From the NCBI GenBank assembly GCA_016191235.1, contig JACPOZ010000056.1:1-50682 (forward strand): a DNA stretch of 50,682 bases. Direction: 5' to 3'. The notes beneath the pieces were generated by a model, which searched no databases, was not told the DNA's origin, and saw only the letters and a list, made by a program, of their open reading frames with translations. The DNA is from Gammaproteobacteria bacterium (GTDB lineage Bacteria; Pseudomonadota; Gammaproteobacteria; Ga0077554; Ga007554). Positions 17,854 to 27,584 of the stretch are shown here, piece after piece (position 1 is the first letter of the stretch; every line of letters begins with the position of its first letter). A program made the position numbers and the translations under genes.

Positions 17854-18749
17854 AGCGACATCATCCTATAGTTTTGGTTGGTCTGAATCAGCCGCTCGAC
17901 GAAAAACTCGAGGTGCCCCCCAGCTGTCACCGTCACAGGCCAATTATCGGCTTTTAGCGCCAGTTTCTTGAATGCCATTGCAGATTTGCTGCGCGGATAT
18001 GCGTCGACTACCGGACGTTGCTTCTGGACTGCTTTGCGCAGATAGTCGTCATAGGGAACTACGCCCATAAAATCAACTGTAGCGTCGAGATAACGATCCA
18101 CAACCTTGACTATTTTGCTATACACTTCACGCCCCTCCTGAAGACTATGCACCATGTTGGCGAGGATACGGAAACGATGCATGCCATAATCGCGATTAAG
18201 AAGCTTTATCAAAGCGTAGGCATCCGTCAGTGATGCCGGTTCATCACACACCACTACTATGACTTCCTGCGCGGCCCGGCTGAAACTGACCACACTTTCT
18301 GAAATACCGGCAGCGGTGTCGATCAACAATACATCCAGGGTTTGGCTCAATTCGCTAAAGGCGCGGATGACACCGGCATGCTGTGCGGCACTGAGTTCCG
18401 CCATACTTTTCAAACCGGAAGACGCGGGTACAATAGACAGCCCGCTAGATGCAGGAAGAATGACTTCTTCCAGGGTACGTTCGCCACTTATCACATGGGA
18501 AAGATTGTAAATGGGATGCAATCCCAGCAATACGTCAACATTTGCCAGCCCCATATCCGCATCCATCAGCAGCACTGACTTCCCTTCGTTGGCCATCGCA
18601 AGGCCAAGATTTACGGACACATTGGTTTTGCCGACACCGCCTTTGCCACTGGTAACTGCGATAACACGCACCGGCCTGTGATGGGCCATACGACGCAAGC
18701 CCTCGGCCTGATCCCCGATCAAATCACGATGCACTTCAGACGTGAACAT
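17850..18749 (-). CDS. flhG: FlhG/FleN, ParA-type ATPase controlling flagellar number
   Basis: The protein is a MinD/ParA-like ATPase with the deviant Walker A TSGKGGVGKTN near residue 34, LLMDADMGLANVDVL and LLIDTAAGI. It has an N-terminal DQAEGLRRM helix of the type that stimulates FlhF GTPase activity. In polar flagellates FlhG limits flagellar number and restrains the sigma-54 activator FleQ. 299 residues. Overlaps flhF by 14 bases. Confidence 0.94.
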   Translation of the reverse strand: MFTSEVHRDLIGDQAEGLRRMAHHRPVRVIAVTSGKGGVGKTNVSVNLGLAMANEGKSVLLMDADMGLANVDVLLGLHPIYNLSHVISGERTLEEVILPASSGLSIVPASSGLKSMAELSAAQHAGVIRAFSELSQTLDVLLIDTAAGISESVVSFSRAAQEVIVVVCDEPASLTDAYALIKLLNRDYGMHRFRILANMVHSLQEGREVYSKIVKVVDRYLDATVDFMGVVPYDDYLRKAVQKQRPVVDAYPRSKSAMAFKKLALKADNWPVTVTAGGHLEFFVERLIQTNQNYRMMSL

Positions 18750-20124
18750 GTCTTGCCACCTTTTCGACCGGTACTAATAACGCCTCATCCTCAAGCGAGG
18801 ACGCTGCTTGTTGCATGATGGCCACACTGCGGCTCACCAAGGTATGAGCACGAGCATTATGCAAATCTTCCGGAACACGCTGACCATCACTGATGTAGGC
18901 AACGGGCAGATCGTGCTGAATGGCGACACTCAATGCGCTACCCAGGCTGGTGGCTTCATCCAGCTTTGTGAAGATGCAGCCATCAATAGTCATGCCCTGA
19001 AATGCGCGAATGGTTTCATCCATACCCGACAGTCGTGTAGTGGTGGACAGCACCAGGTAGGTTTTAATGCGCGGCGTGCGCCCACCACTACCATTGAGCA
19101 CAGCGAACTGCGCGGACAGCCGCACATCACGCTGGCCCATCCCGGCGGTATCGATCAATATGAGCCGCCGGTCACTCAGCTCCGCCAGTATCTGTTGCAG
19201 TTCGGCTTTATCACTGGCCACCCGTACGGGAATATTCAATATTCTTCCATAAGATTTCAGGTGCTCATGTGCGCCGATACGGTAGTTATCGGTTGTCACC
19301 AGAGCAACATGGCGCGAACCATGCCGCAAGGCATAATGCGCTGCGAGCTTGGCCACAGTTGTAGTCTTGCCGACGCCGGTCGGACCCACCAATGCAACGA
19401 TGCCACCCTGGGTAAGAATGTCATCATCCGTTACCTGCACTTGGTGAGCCAGCACCCCTAGAGCCCGCCGCCACAACAACTCGAACTGCGGTGCCTGTGT
19501 GATTTCCAGGGGAATCTCATCCACCACCTGGCGACACAGTGTCGCGCTCAGCCCTAGTCTCATCAGACGCTGAAACAACTCAGCCTGCTGAGGATAACGC
19601 CGTGTGAGATCACCCCACGCCAGACCGGACAATTGATTTTCCAGCAAGCCGCGCAAATTCCTGAGTTCAGCCCACATCTCATTCAGCGCAGGCTTTGGGG
19701 CGGCGGTTGAAATAACACCGTCTTTGCGATCTGTTTTGTGAGATTCTTCAAGAATCTGTCCCGGCATATAATCCAGGCTTACCGCTTCGTCCTCATCATC
19801 CTGATCCGATGACAATGCAGCAGTGGTTTCATAAAATGATTTTTGTGATTGCGCAGGTTGTGCTACAGAGGATTGTTTTCCTGTTGTGCCGCGATGCGGC
19901 TCCACAGCAGGTTGAAACTGATTAGAAACCCGGGGTACATCTGGCGCCGTAAAAAAAAGATCAGCATTGCTCACCATGGCTTCGTCATAGTCGATAGCAG
20001 AGACTATTTCCACTCCACCTTCGACGCGCCGATTGGAAAGTATCACTGCATCCGGGCCAAGTTCATCGCGTACTTTGCGTATCGCCTGGCGTATATCGGG
20101 GGCGAAAAAGCGTTTCATTTTCAT
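18736..20124 (-). CDS. flhF: FlhF, SRP-type GTPase that places the polar flagellum
   Basis: FlhF has three parts: a basic N-terminus (MKMKRFFAPDIRQAIRKVRD), a variable linker, and an NG GTPase domain with GPTGVGKTTTVAKLAA, LIDTAGMGQRD and TKLDEATSLG. FlhF recruits early flagellar components to the pole. The 462-residue length is normal. A gap of about 90 bases separates it from flhA. Confidence 0.94.
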   Translation of the reverse strand: MKMKRFFAPDIRQAIRKVRDELGPDAVILSNRRVEGGVEIVSAIDYDEAMVSNADLFFTAPDVPRVSNQFQPAVEPHRGTTGKQSSVAQPAQSQKSFYETTAALSSDQDDEDEAVSLDYMPGQILEESHKTDRKDGVISTAAPKPALNEMWAELRNLRGLLENQLSGLAWGDLTRRYPQQAELFQRLMRLGLSATLCRQVVDEIPLEITQAPQFELLWRRALGVLAHQVQVTDDDILTQGGIVALVGPTGVGKTTTVAKLAAHYALRHGSRHVALVTTDNYRIGAHEHLKSYGRILNIPVRVASDKAELQQILAELSDRRLILIDTAGMGQRDVRLSAQFAVLNGSGGRTPRIKTYLVLSTTTRLSGMDETIRAFQGMTIDGCIFTKLDEATSLGSALSVAIQHDLPVAYISDGQRVPEDLHNARAHTLVSRSVAIMQQAASSLEDEALLVPVEKVARHVHV

Positions 20125-20138
20125 TCCACATGCCTTTT

Positions 20139-20172
20139 ATTATAAGATCGGCAGGTGCGAATTCTTTCGCAC
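20139..20172 (-). promoter_or_regulatory. flhA-flhF gap: hairpin and -10-like box
   Basis: The gap between flhA and flhF contains a 7-bp hairpin (GTGCGAA-TTCT-TTCGCAC, 20155-20172) and, downstream on the minus strand, a TATAAT box at 20139-20144. No matching -35 box is at the right distance. A weak processing or pausing site is possible; the evidence is thin. Confidence 0.25.
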
Positions 20173-20216
20173 TAACCAGCCGTATAGCCTTAGGGCGAAA
20201 ATCCATTCGGCCTGCA

Positions 20217-22298
20217 TTACTTGCCCACACTGGCCACGATCCTGACCTGCTTGTTGTCGGGAATCTCGTTGTACGACAACACATGCAAACCTGGAATCGA
20301 GTGCCTCACCAAACGAGCCAGAGGCAGTCGCAATGGCATTGATACCAACAATACTGCGGGCTGTCCTGCAAGCTCCTGGCGCTGTGCGCTTTGCTCCAGC
20401 GCCGTGTGCATCCTTTCTGCCAGGCCCGGCTCTAAACCTATTCCTGCTGAACCGGGTGCTTGCAATGAGTTTTGCAATATCTGTTCCAAATCCGGATCCA
20501 GCGTAATAACTGCAAGCTCTGGAGCCACCCCATTGATTTGCTGAATAATTAATCTGCTCAGTGCGACACGCGCAGCAGCGGTCAATACGGCGGGATCCTG
20601 ACTTTTGGGCGTATGCCCTGCCAATGTTTCGGCAATCGTTCGAATATCCCGGATCGGGATGCGTTCTTCCAAAAGGTTTTGCAGTACTTTCAGCACAACA
20701 CCCAAGGGCACCGTATTCGGCACCAAATCCTCAACCAGCTTGGGAGCGGTTTTGGCGAGGTTATTGAGGAGCTGCTGTACTTCCTCGCGCCCCAGCAATT
20801 CCTGTGCATGGCTTTGCAATAATTGACTGAGATGCGTTGCCACGACGGTGCCGGAATCAACTACGGTATATCCCAGAGTCTGGGCATGATCACGTTGCGA
20901 TGGGTCTATCCATACAGCCTCTAAACCAAAGGCAGGGTCTTTGCCGGGCATCCCCTGCAGCGTGCCGAAAACTTGCCCTGGATTGATCGCAAGATCGCGC
21001 TCCGGATGGATCTCCGCCTCGCCGATAGTAGCGCCCAGTAAAGTGATGCGGTAAGCATTCGGCGCCAGATCGAGATTGTCGCGAATATGTACCGGTGGCA
21101 CGAGGAAACCGAGATCCTGGGTCAATTTCTTGCGCACGCCCTTGATACGCCCCATGAGTTGCCCGCCCTGATTTTTGTCAACCATTGGAATCAAGCGATA
21201 ACCTACTTCAAGGCCGATGGGGTCCACGGGCACGATATCATCCCAACTCAGATCTCGTGACTCGGCTGTGGTTTCGATCAGTTTTTCCGCTACCACAGGC
21301 AGCGCTTGCGCGGTTTTTTGGCGCTGCGCAATCATATAAGACATAGCTCCCGCCGCAGCCGCCAATGACAGAAATGCAACATTGGGCATCCCCGGCACCA
21401 ATCCTATGGCTCCGATGACAGCCGCTGTCACAGCCAATGCGCGCGGACTATCGAACAACTGCTTGAGAATCTGCTTGCCCATATCCTGGGCACTGGATAC
21501 GCGCGTCACCATGATCGCAGCGGCAACGGACAATAGCAGCGCCGGGATTTGTGTTACCAAGCCATCGCCGATGGTCAGCAGGGTATAGTTGTGCAAGGCC
21601 TCGCTGAATGGCATGCCGTGCTGAAGCACACCAATCACAAAACCTCCGATAATGTTCACGAAGAGAATCAAGATTCCGGCAATGGCATCACCGCGCACGA
21701 ATTTGCTGGCACCATCCATGGAGCCATAAAAATCCGCCTCCTGGACTACTTCGACACGGCGCACCCTGGCTTCATCCTGCGTGATCAAACCGGCGTTGAG
21801 GTCGGCATCTATGGCCATTTGTTTTCCTGGCATGGCGTCCAGGGTAAAGCGTGCGCTTACTTCTGAAATACGCCCGGCGCCCTTGGTGACAACAATAAAA
21901 TTAATGATCACCAAAATGGCAAACACAACCAGGCCAACCGCATAATTACCCCCCACCACGAAGTCGCCGAATGCTTCGATGACGTGACCTGCCGCACCGG
22001 TCCCGGTATGTCCTTCCATCAATATCACGCGAGTGGAGGCAATATTCAGCGCAAGCCTCAGCAGCGTAGCCAGCAGTAACACGGTGGGAAATGCCGCGAA
22101 ATCCAGAGGTTTCTGCACATACACCCCTGTCAGCAATACGACCAGTGAAAGAGCGATGCTGAATGTGAAAAATGTGTCGAGCAGCAGCGGTGGCAACGGA
22201 ACCACCATCATTGCCAGAAGCATCATCAGAAACAGCGGCACACCTAAGCCGCGACGGCTGAAATCGCGCAGGCTTTGTAAAATCATGGTCTGGTTCAT
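20217..22298 (-). CDS. flhA: FlhA, flagellar type III export gate protein
   Basis: FlhA forms the nonameric export-gate ring. The N-terminal half has about eight membrane helices and the FHIPEP-type segment (ISEVSARFTLDAMPGKQMAI). The C-terminal half is the cytoplasmic substrate-docking domain. The ATG at 22298 gives 693 residues and the usual start; the frame is open back to 22337 but that would add 13 untypical residues. It lies 51 bases after flhB. Confidence 0.95.
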   Translation of the reverse strand: MNQTMILQSLRDFSRRGLGVPLFLMMLLAMMVVPLPPLLLDTFFTFSIALSLVVLLTGVYVQKPLDFAAFPTVLLLATLLRLALNIASTRVILMEGHTGTGAAGHVIEAFGDFVVGGNYAVGLVVFAILVIINFIVVTKGAGRISEVSARFTLDAMPGKQMAIDADLNAGLITQDEARVRRVEVVQEADFYGSMDGASKFVRGDAIAGILILFVNIIGGFVIGVLQHGMPFSEALHNYTLLTIGDGLVTQIPALLLSVAAAIMVTRVSSAQDMGKQILKQLFDSPRALAVTAAVIGAIGLVPGMPNVAFLSLAAAAGAMSYMIAQRQKTAQALPVVAEKLIETTAESRDLSWDDIVPVDPIGLEVGYRLIPMVDKNQGGQLMGRIKGVRKKLTQDLGFLVPPVHIRDNLDLAPNAYRITLLGATIGEAEIHPERDLAINPGQVFGTLQGMPGKDPAFGLEAVWIDPSQRDHAQTLGYTVVDSGTVVATHLSQLLQSHAQELLGREEVQQLLNNLAKTAPKLVEDLVPNTVPLGVVLKVLQNLLEERIPIRDIRTIAETLAGHTPKSQDPAVLTAAARVALSRLIIQQINGVAPELAVITLDPDLEQILQNSLQAPGSAGIGLEPGLAERMHTALEQSAQRQELAGQPAVLLVSMPLRLPLARLVRHSIPGLHVLSYNEIPDNKQVRIVASVGK

Positions 22299-22349
22299 CT
22301 GTCGCTTATCCGTTGTTAAGCCTAAAAATGGCGGCATGAGGCAATGGTC

Positions 22350-23495
22350 TTACTCATCGCGCCGCAATTCATCCGGTATTGGTAATTCCGCCATCGTTAG
22401 CGGTGTTTCATCATATTGAGCGCCAGAGTGTTGACGCTGCTTCAATTGATAGACATACGCCAGCACTTGCGCCACCGCCAAATACAGCCCCGCAGGGATG
22501 GCATGATTCAATTCAGTACTGTGATGCAGCGCCCGTGCCAGAGGAGGGGCGGAAAGTATTGGGATACGATGCGTGACGGCAATTGTGCGTATCTGCAACG
22601 CGATAAGATCGGCGCCCTTGGCCACCACCACCGGCGAGCGCATTTTATCCGGGTCATAACGCAACGCCACGGCATAGTGGGTCGGGTTGGTAACGATCAC
22701 ATCGGCTCTTGGAATTTCCGCCATCATGCGGCGGCGCGCCATCTCGCGCTGCTGACTGCGAATGCGTCCCTTGACCTCTGGATTTCCGTCCGTTTCTTTG
22801 AATTCTTCCTTGATTTCCTGATGGGTCATCTTGAGCTTTCGGGAGTGATCCCAAATCTGAAACGGCACATCAACCGCAGCTATCAGCACCATCGTGCCGC
22901 TTAACGCAAGAAATGACCATCCCAGCAAACTCGCTACATGGCCCAGGGCATTAGGCAAAGGCTCATCACCCAGACCGACAAAATCCCCCGCCATGTTCCA
23001 TAACAGCACTACGGCAGCAGCGCCCAACACCATGAACTTCGCAAACGCCTTCACCAGCTCCATCAAACCATGCGGGCCAAAGATACGTTTCAGGCCGGAT
23101 AGCGGACTAAGTTTTTCCCATTTAAATCCCAAGGCCTCGCTGCTGAATGACCAGCCGCCCAATGCCAGCGGTGCAAGCAATGCAGCCACTATCATCAGAA
23201 CAAGGAAAGGCGCCAAAGCAGTCAGGGCGTCCGCCACGGATTGATCAAGAAGCTGCAACATGGCGCCAGGGTTAAATACATTTTCCCGGCTGATGTGAAA
23301 ATTGTGGCGCATGGAGTCCAGCAGCCCCGATGTTATCCGGCCACCCAGCACCAGGAATCCACCGGCGGAGGCCAGTAACATTACCGTCGAGTTGAGATCC
23401 AGGGAACGGGCGATTTGCCCTTTTTCTCGCGCCTCCTGGAGGCGCTTGGAAGTCGCCTGTTCAGTGCGTTCCTGGCCGCTGTCTTTCTCTGCCAT
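22350..23495 (-). CDS. flhB: FlhB, flagellar export switch protein
   Basis: FlhB has a basic N-terminus (ERTEQATSKRLQEAREKGQ), four membrane helices and a cytoplasmic domain with the self-cleaving N-P-T-H motif (IVTNPTHYAVALRYD) that switches export specificity from hook to filament. The 381-residue length is normal. It starts 3 bases after fliR. Confidence 0.96.
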   Translation of the reverse strand: MAEKDSGQERTEQATSKRLQEAREKGQIARSLDLNSTVMLLASAGGFLVLGGRITSGLLDSMRHNFHISRENVFNPGAMLQLLDQSVADALTALAPFLVLMIVAALLAPLALGGWSFSSEALGFKWEKLSPLSGLKRIFGPHGLMELVKAFAKFMVLGAAAVVLLWNMAGDFVGLGDEPLPNALGHVASLLGWSFLALSGTMVLIAAVDVPFQIWDHSRKLKMTHQEIKEEFKETDGNPEVKGRIRSQQREMARRRMMAEIPRADVIVTNPTHYAVALRYDPDKMRSPVVVAKGADLIALQIRTIAVTHRIPILSAPPLARALHHSTELNHAIPAGLYLAVAQVLAYVYQLKQRQHSGAQYDETPLTMAELPIPDELRRDE

Positions 23496-23498
23496 GAC

Positions 23499-24278
23499 TT
23501 ACGTACCTCCCGCAACCATTTTCTGTATCAGGGCAAAGACGTCACTCATGAGATTATTTAGTTGAGGAGAAATCACCGGCAACGTCACAAGCATGACAAC
23601 GATGCCCAGCAATAGCGTGATCGGGAATCCAATCGCAAAAATATTCAGTTGAGGAGAAGCGCGCGTCATGACACCGAAGGCAATGTTCGCCACCAGCAAC
23701 GCAGTAACGGCAGGCAGCGAAATAAGCACTGCACCGGAAAACATCTGGCCACCCCAGATGACGAGATCCCACACGCCACTCATCGCCAGTCCATTCGGGC
23801 CTACAGGCAGGGTACGAAAACTATCGGCGAGCACTTCAAGCAACACCAAATGGCCGTTGAGCGCGAGAAAAATCAACGTCACAAGAACCTGATAAAACTG
23901 GCTCACTACCGGCACCTGTACGCCATTCAGCGGATCCACCATTGAAGCAAAACCCAGCCCCATGGACTGCCCTATCAACTGCCCGGCCAACACAAAAGCG
24001 CCAAACACTAATTTCAAGGAAAACCCCATTGCCAAGCCAATCAACACCTGCTGAATCACAATCATCAATCCCGCAGAACTGAGAGGATCGACTACCGGGA
24101 CAGGAGGAAGCACCGGGGCGATCACCAGCGTCAAGGCCACGGAAAATCCCACGCGGATGCGCACCGGCACGCTTTGTGCGCCAAACACGGGAGCCATTGC
24201 CACCAATGCCATAACACGGAATAACGGCCAGAGATACATGCCGATCCATGAGGCGATTTCAGCGCTGGTAAATTGCAT
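23499..24278 (-). CDS. fliR: FliR, flagellar export apparatus membrane protein
   Basis: The 259-residue protein has six or so hydrophobic helices and the family features R-V-M-A-L-V-A-M-A-P-V near the start and GLGFASMVDPLNGVQVPV in the middle. It assembles with FliP and FliQ into the export gate. A 52-base gap separates it from fliQ. Confidence 0.94.
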   Translation of the reverse strand: MQFTSAEIASWIGMYLWPLFRVMALVAMAPVFGAQSVPVRIRVGFSVALTLVIAPVLPPVPVVDPLSSAGLMIVIQQVLIGLAMGFSLKLVFGAFVLAGQLIGQSMGLGFASMVDPLNGVQVPVVSQFYQVLVTLIFLALNGHLVLLEVLADSFRTLPVGPNGLAMSGVWDLVIWGGQMFSGAVLISLPAVTALLVANIAFGVMTRASPQLNIFAIGFPITLLLGIVVMLVTLPVISPQLNNLMSDVFALIQKMVAGGT

Positions 24279-24330
24279 GGTAAGAGGCCATTCGTGAGGG
24301 GCGCGGAGCGGGATTCAAGCCCGCCCCTGT

Positions 24331-24600
24331 TCAGCCTATCAATACAGGAATACTCTCTATCAAGCGCCGCATATAATCCACCAACCGCTCCAACAGCCAT
24401 GGCCCGGCGACAATGAATGTCAGCAATGTGACCAGAAGTTTCGGCACAAAGCTGAGCGTGACTTCGTTGATCTGGGTTGCCGCCTGGAACATGCTCACCA
24501 GCAAACCAACCGCCAGCGCGGGAAGCAGCAAAACCGCAAGCAATAGCACACAGACTTCCAGAGCCTCTTTTCCTACGGTGATAACTGTTTCTGGAGTCAT
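24331..24600 (-). CDS. fliQ: FliQ, flagellar export apparatus membrane protein
   Basis: FliQ has 89 residues and two hydrophobic helices (MTPETVITVGKEALEV start; FQAATQINEVTLSFVPKLL in the middle). The ATG at 24600 is the family start; the longer frame to 24669 reads into the repeat at 24604-24871. Only three bases separate the repeat from the ATG, and no good ribosome site is visible in front, only AGAG inside the repeat end. Translation may be coupled or weak. Confidence 0.94.
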   Translation of the reverse strand: MTPETVITVGKEALEVCVLLLAVLLLPALAVGLLVSMFQAATQINEVTLSFVPKLLVTLLTFIVAGPWLLERLVDYMRRLIESIPVLIG

Positions 24601-24603
24601 GAA

Positions 24604-24871
24604 TAGGCTCTGTTGACGTTTTGCCAGCCGTTGCGACTGAGCTCGCGGGCGTGATCCTGCAAAGAACACGGAGCGCGGTGTACTTGCGGTACATAAGCGA
24701 CGTGTGACGCGGCAGGGCGCGCCCGCGAGCCGTCCCTCCGGGTTGCGCCCCAGAATGCGCCATGCGGCGTTGCTTGTCGTTCATTTGGAATAACCAAACT
24801 TCTCTCCTCGCGCCTTTCCTGGCGCATTCTGGGGCGCAACGCAACGGTTGGCCAAACGTCAACAGAGCCTA
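24604..24871. repeat. structured MITE-like repeat, copy B, between fliP and fliQ
   Basis: The ends are an imperfect inverted repeat of about 31 bases (outer TAGGCTCTGTTGACGTTT on both sides, two mismatches further in). Internal stems are 16 bp at 24747-24762/24820-24835 and 11 bp at 24641-24651/24720-24730, with a small hairpin at 24679-24683/24689-24693. Read on the minus strand, the loops AAGGCGCGAG, GTTTGGTTATTCCAAATGA, GCAACGCCGC and GCGCAACCCG match the copy at 5442-5712. The terminal repeats and stem sequences do not. No protein is encoded. Confidence 0.85.
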
Positions 24872-24879
24872 AATCCCAA

Positions 24880-25617
24880 TTAATTAAAACTTGCCGCCAG
24901 CGTCCCGATAATCAATGCCCAACCATCGACAAGCACAAACAACATGATTTTGAACGGCAAAGAGATCACCATCGGCGACAACATCATCATACCCATTGCC
25001 ATCAGCACACTGGCAACCACCAGGTCAATAATCAAAAATGGAATAAAAATCAGAAATCCGATCTGGAAGGCCGTCTTTAATTCGCTGGTGACGAATGCCG
25101 GTACTAGCAGGGAAAATGGCACCGATTCGGGTGATTCAATGCCATCCCGGCCTGAAATGTGTGTAAACAATTCAAGGTCGCTATCCCGGGTTTGCCCGAG
25201 CATGAAATCCCTGAAAGGCGCCCTGGCGATGTTAATTGCCTCCTGAGCGGATATTTTTTCATCCATATAGGGAGTCAGCGCTTCTTGATTCACCTTGTCA
25301 AATACTGGCGCCATGATGAAGAATGTCAGAAACAATGCCAGGCCAAGCAAGGTCTGGTTAGTCGGTGTCGCGCCGGTACCTAGCGCCTGGCGCAAAATTG
25401 CCAGCACAATGATGATGCGTGTAAACGATGTCATCATGAGCAATGCCGCTGGCAACAGGGACAGCAGCGTCATGAACAACAGCGTCTGGATGCTCACGGT
25501 ATAGGTCTGTGCGCCGTTGGCGCCGGCCGTCACGGTAGCCACATCCAGCCCCGGCGCCGCCATGGCTGACCCCAGCGGCACGAGCATGGCAAGAATCACG
25601 AACAGGCTGCGCTTCAT
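24880..25617 (-). CDS. fliP: FliP, flagellar export apparatus membrane protein
   Basis: FliP has a cleavable signal peptide (residues 1-20), [19 protein letters not shown], and the C-terminal [20 protein letters not shown] typical of the family. The 245-residue length is normal. The stop codon lies 8 bases before the repeat at 24604-24871, which separates it from fliQ; in most genomes fliP and fliQ nearly touch. Confidence 0.95.
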   Translation of the reverse strand: MKRSLFVILAMLVPLGSAMAAPGLDVATVTAGANGAQTYTVSIQTLLFMTLLSLLPAALLMMTSFTRIIIVLAILRQALGTGATPTNQTLLGLALFLTFFIMAPVFDKVNQEALTPYMDEKISAQEAINIARAPFRDFMLGQTRDSDLELFTHISGRDGIESPESVPFSLLVPAFVTSELKTAFQIGFLIFIPFLIIDLVVASVLMAMGMMMLSPMVISLPFKIMLFVLVDGWALIIGTLAASFN

Positions 25618-26108
25618 GACTGTTTTCGCTGCTTGATTGCCAGACTCAGCCTTTCGGCAAAACCTCTTGCATCACCCACCACCAGTTTTCCGAACAGATT
25701 TTCTGGCGATTCATCTGGTGAGGATGGCGTCAATCGTACTGGATGTTCCAGGTGATGCAGCGCTTGCACCCGCCCTGGCGCGACACCGATCAACAATTGC
25801 TCTTCTCCCACTTGCAACAGCACCACACGTTCACGGGGACCAATCGACAGGCCACCCAGAATTTTTAGAGATCCACTCGCCGAGGACTGAAACCGGCCAT
25901 AGCGGCGCAGCATCCATGCAATGCCAATAATAACCAGCAATACCACCAGCAATCCCAGCGTTACTTGCAATAAACTCCCGGTGGAAACACCTGCCGGAAC
26001 GGATCCGCTGGCGGCAGCGCCAACTTTCTCCACGGCAAAAGACATGGCTGGCCACAACAAATTCCCAACCAGAAAAAAACCGCTACACGTAAGATGTTTA
26101 CTCTTCAT
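25614..26108 (-). CDS. fliO: FliO, flagellar export accessory protein
   Basis: FliO has a signal-like N-terminus, a membrane helix near residues 45-68 ([20 protein letters not shown]) and a small cytoplasmic domain ([21 protein letters not shown]). FliO helps FliP assemble. The 164-residue length is normal. It overlaps fliN by one base and fliP by four. Confidence 0.92.
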   Translation of the reverse strand: MKSKHLTCSGFFLVGNLLWPAMSFAVEKVGAAASGSVPAGVSTGSLLQVTLGLLVVLLVIIGIAWMLRRYGRFQSSASGSLKILGGLSIGPRERVVLLQVGEEQLLIGVAPGRVQALHHLEHPVRLTPSSPDESPENLFGKLVVGDARGFAERLSLAIKQRKQS

Positions 26109-26560
26109 TATTTCAACTTTTTGACGCGTTCAGCGGGACTAATAACATCGGTCAAACGTATCCCGAATTTCTCATTGACCACCACCACCTCGCCATGAGC
26201 AATCAACGTCCCATTGACCAGAACATCCATCGGTTCACCCGCTAAACGGTCGAGTTCAACGACAGAACCCTGATTGAGCTGCAACAAGTGGCGGATACTG
26301 ATCAGGGTGCGTCCAATCTCCATCGAAAGGGTAACCGGAACATCCAGAATCACGTCCATGTTCACCTCTCCCGTCGACCCCGAAAATGAGGTCTCTGGCT
26401 GCAACTCATGGAATTGCGCACGGGAATAGTCCGTATTTCCGGAGCCGGACGCTCCTCCACCACTGGACTGCGCCGGGGTTGGCGTGGCCTCCTGTTCCGC
26501 CAGCGCTGCGGCCCATTCATCCGCTATATCAACATCCATCGTGCCACCGTCCTCGCTCAT
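26108..26560 (-). CDS. fliN: FliN, flagellar motor switch protein
   Basis: FliN is a C-ring protein with an acidic, low-complexity first 70 residues and a conserved SpoA/FliN domain (LDVPVTLSMEIGRTLISIRHLL, then LAGEPMDVLVNGTLIAHGEV, then FGIRLTDVISPAER). The 150-residue length is normal. It lies 14 bases after fliM. Confidence 0.95.
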   Translation of the reverse strand: MSEDGGTMDVDIADEWAAALAEQEATPTPAQSSGGGASGSGNTDYSRAQFHELQPETSFSGSTGEVNMDVILDVPVTLSMEIGRTLISIRHLLQLNQGSVVELDRLAGEPMDVLVNGTLIAHGEVVVVNEKFGIRLTDVISPAERVKKLK

Positions 26561-26574
26561 AACATTCTCCTGGC

Positions 26575-27579
26575 CTATTTACTTTGACCCGACTGGGATG
26601 ACCCTTGATGTTTTATAGACTCCACTATCTTGATCGCACTGTAACCTTCTGATACTCCAAACCTGCCACGGAACACTGGAACATCTTCAGCACGCAACAT
26701 TACCGTTTCAGGAATCTCCACGGGAATCACATCGCCTGCTTTCATTTTCAGTAAATCTCTCAAACTAATATTGGTTTCTGTCAGAACGCTGCTGATCTCC
26801 ACCTTGGCTTCCTTTATTTCATCCCGCAGCGCAACCAGCCAGCGCTCGTCAACATCGGAGCGGTCACTTTGCATTCCCGCATCGAGCACATCACGGATAG
26901 GCTCGATCATCGAATAGGGAAATGTTACATGCAGATCTCCCCCTCCTCCATCAAGCTCGATATGGAAGGTGCTCACAACAACCACTTCGGTAGGACTAAC
27001 AATGTTGGCAAATTGTGGGTTTACTTCCGAGTTGATATATTCAAAGTCAACAGGCATCACCGGCATCCAGGCTTCTTTGAGATCCTTGAATACCTGCTGC
27101 AGAATCATCTGAATGACGCGCATCTCGGTTGGTGTAAATTCGCGCCCTTCGATCCTTGTATAAAACCGCCCCTCTCCCCCGAAAAAATTGTCCACCACAA
27201 TAAAAACCAATTTTGGATCAAAGATGAATAGCGCTGTTCCCCTGAGCGGATTCACTCGAACAAGGTTCAGACTGGTAGGAACAAACAAACTGTGTACATA
27301 CTCGGCAAATTTGAGCATTTGCACACCGCTTACGGAAATTTCCGGGGAGCGGCGCAGCATATTGAAAAGGCTGATGCGAAAGTGGCGGGCAAATCTTTCG
27401 TTAATCATCTCCAGCGTGGGAAGACGCCCGCGCACAATGCGGTCCTGGCTGGCAAAATTATAGCTGCGCGCCGTCCCATCCGACGCAAGCTCGCTTCCAT
27501 CGGTGTCCACGTCCCCGCTGTCGACACCATGCAACAGTGCATCAATTTCATCCTGGGAAAGAATATCGGTGACTGACAT
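26575..27579 (-). CDS. fliM: FliM, flagellar motor switch protein
   Basis: FliM is the CheY-P target in the switch. The N-terminal CheY-binding peptide (LSQDEIDALLHGV) is followed by the CheC-like middle domain and a C-terminal SpoA domain (KMKAGDVIPVEIPETVMLRA, then FRGRFGVSEGYSAIKI). The 334-residue length is normal. It lies 5 bases after fliL. Confidence 0.96.
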   Translation of the reverse strand: MSVTDILSQDEIDALLHGVDSGDVDTDGSELASDGTARSYNFASQDRIVRGRLPTLEMINERFARHFRISLFNMLRRSPEISVSGVQMLKFAEYVHSLFVPTSLNLVRVNPLRGTALFIFDPKLVFIVVDNFFGGEGRFYTRIEGREFTPTEMRVIQMILQQVFKDLKEAWMPVMPVDFEYINSEVNPQFANIVSPTEVVVVSTFHIELDGGGGDLHVTFPYSMIEPIRDVLDAGMQSDRSDVDERWLVALRDEIKEAKVEISSVLTETNISLRDLLKMKAGDVIPVEIPETVMLRAEDVPVFRGRFGVSEGYSAIKIVESIKHQGSSQSGQSK

Positions 27580-27584
27580 GGCCG

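Noticed and set aside
20125-20216. A full promoter for flhF in the gap after flhA
   Set aside because: A TATAAT box is present but no -35, sigma-54 or sigma-28 element is found at the right distance.
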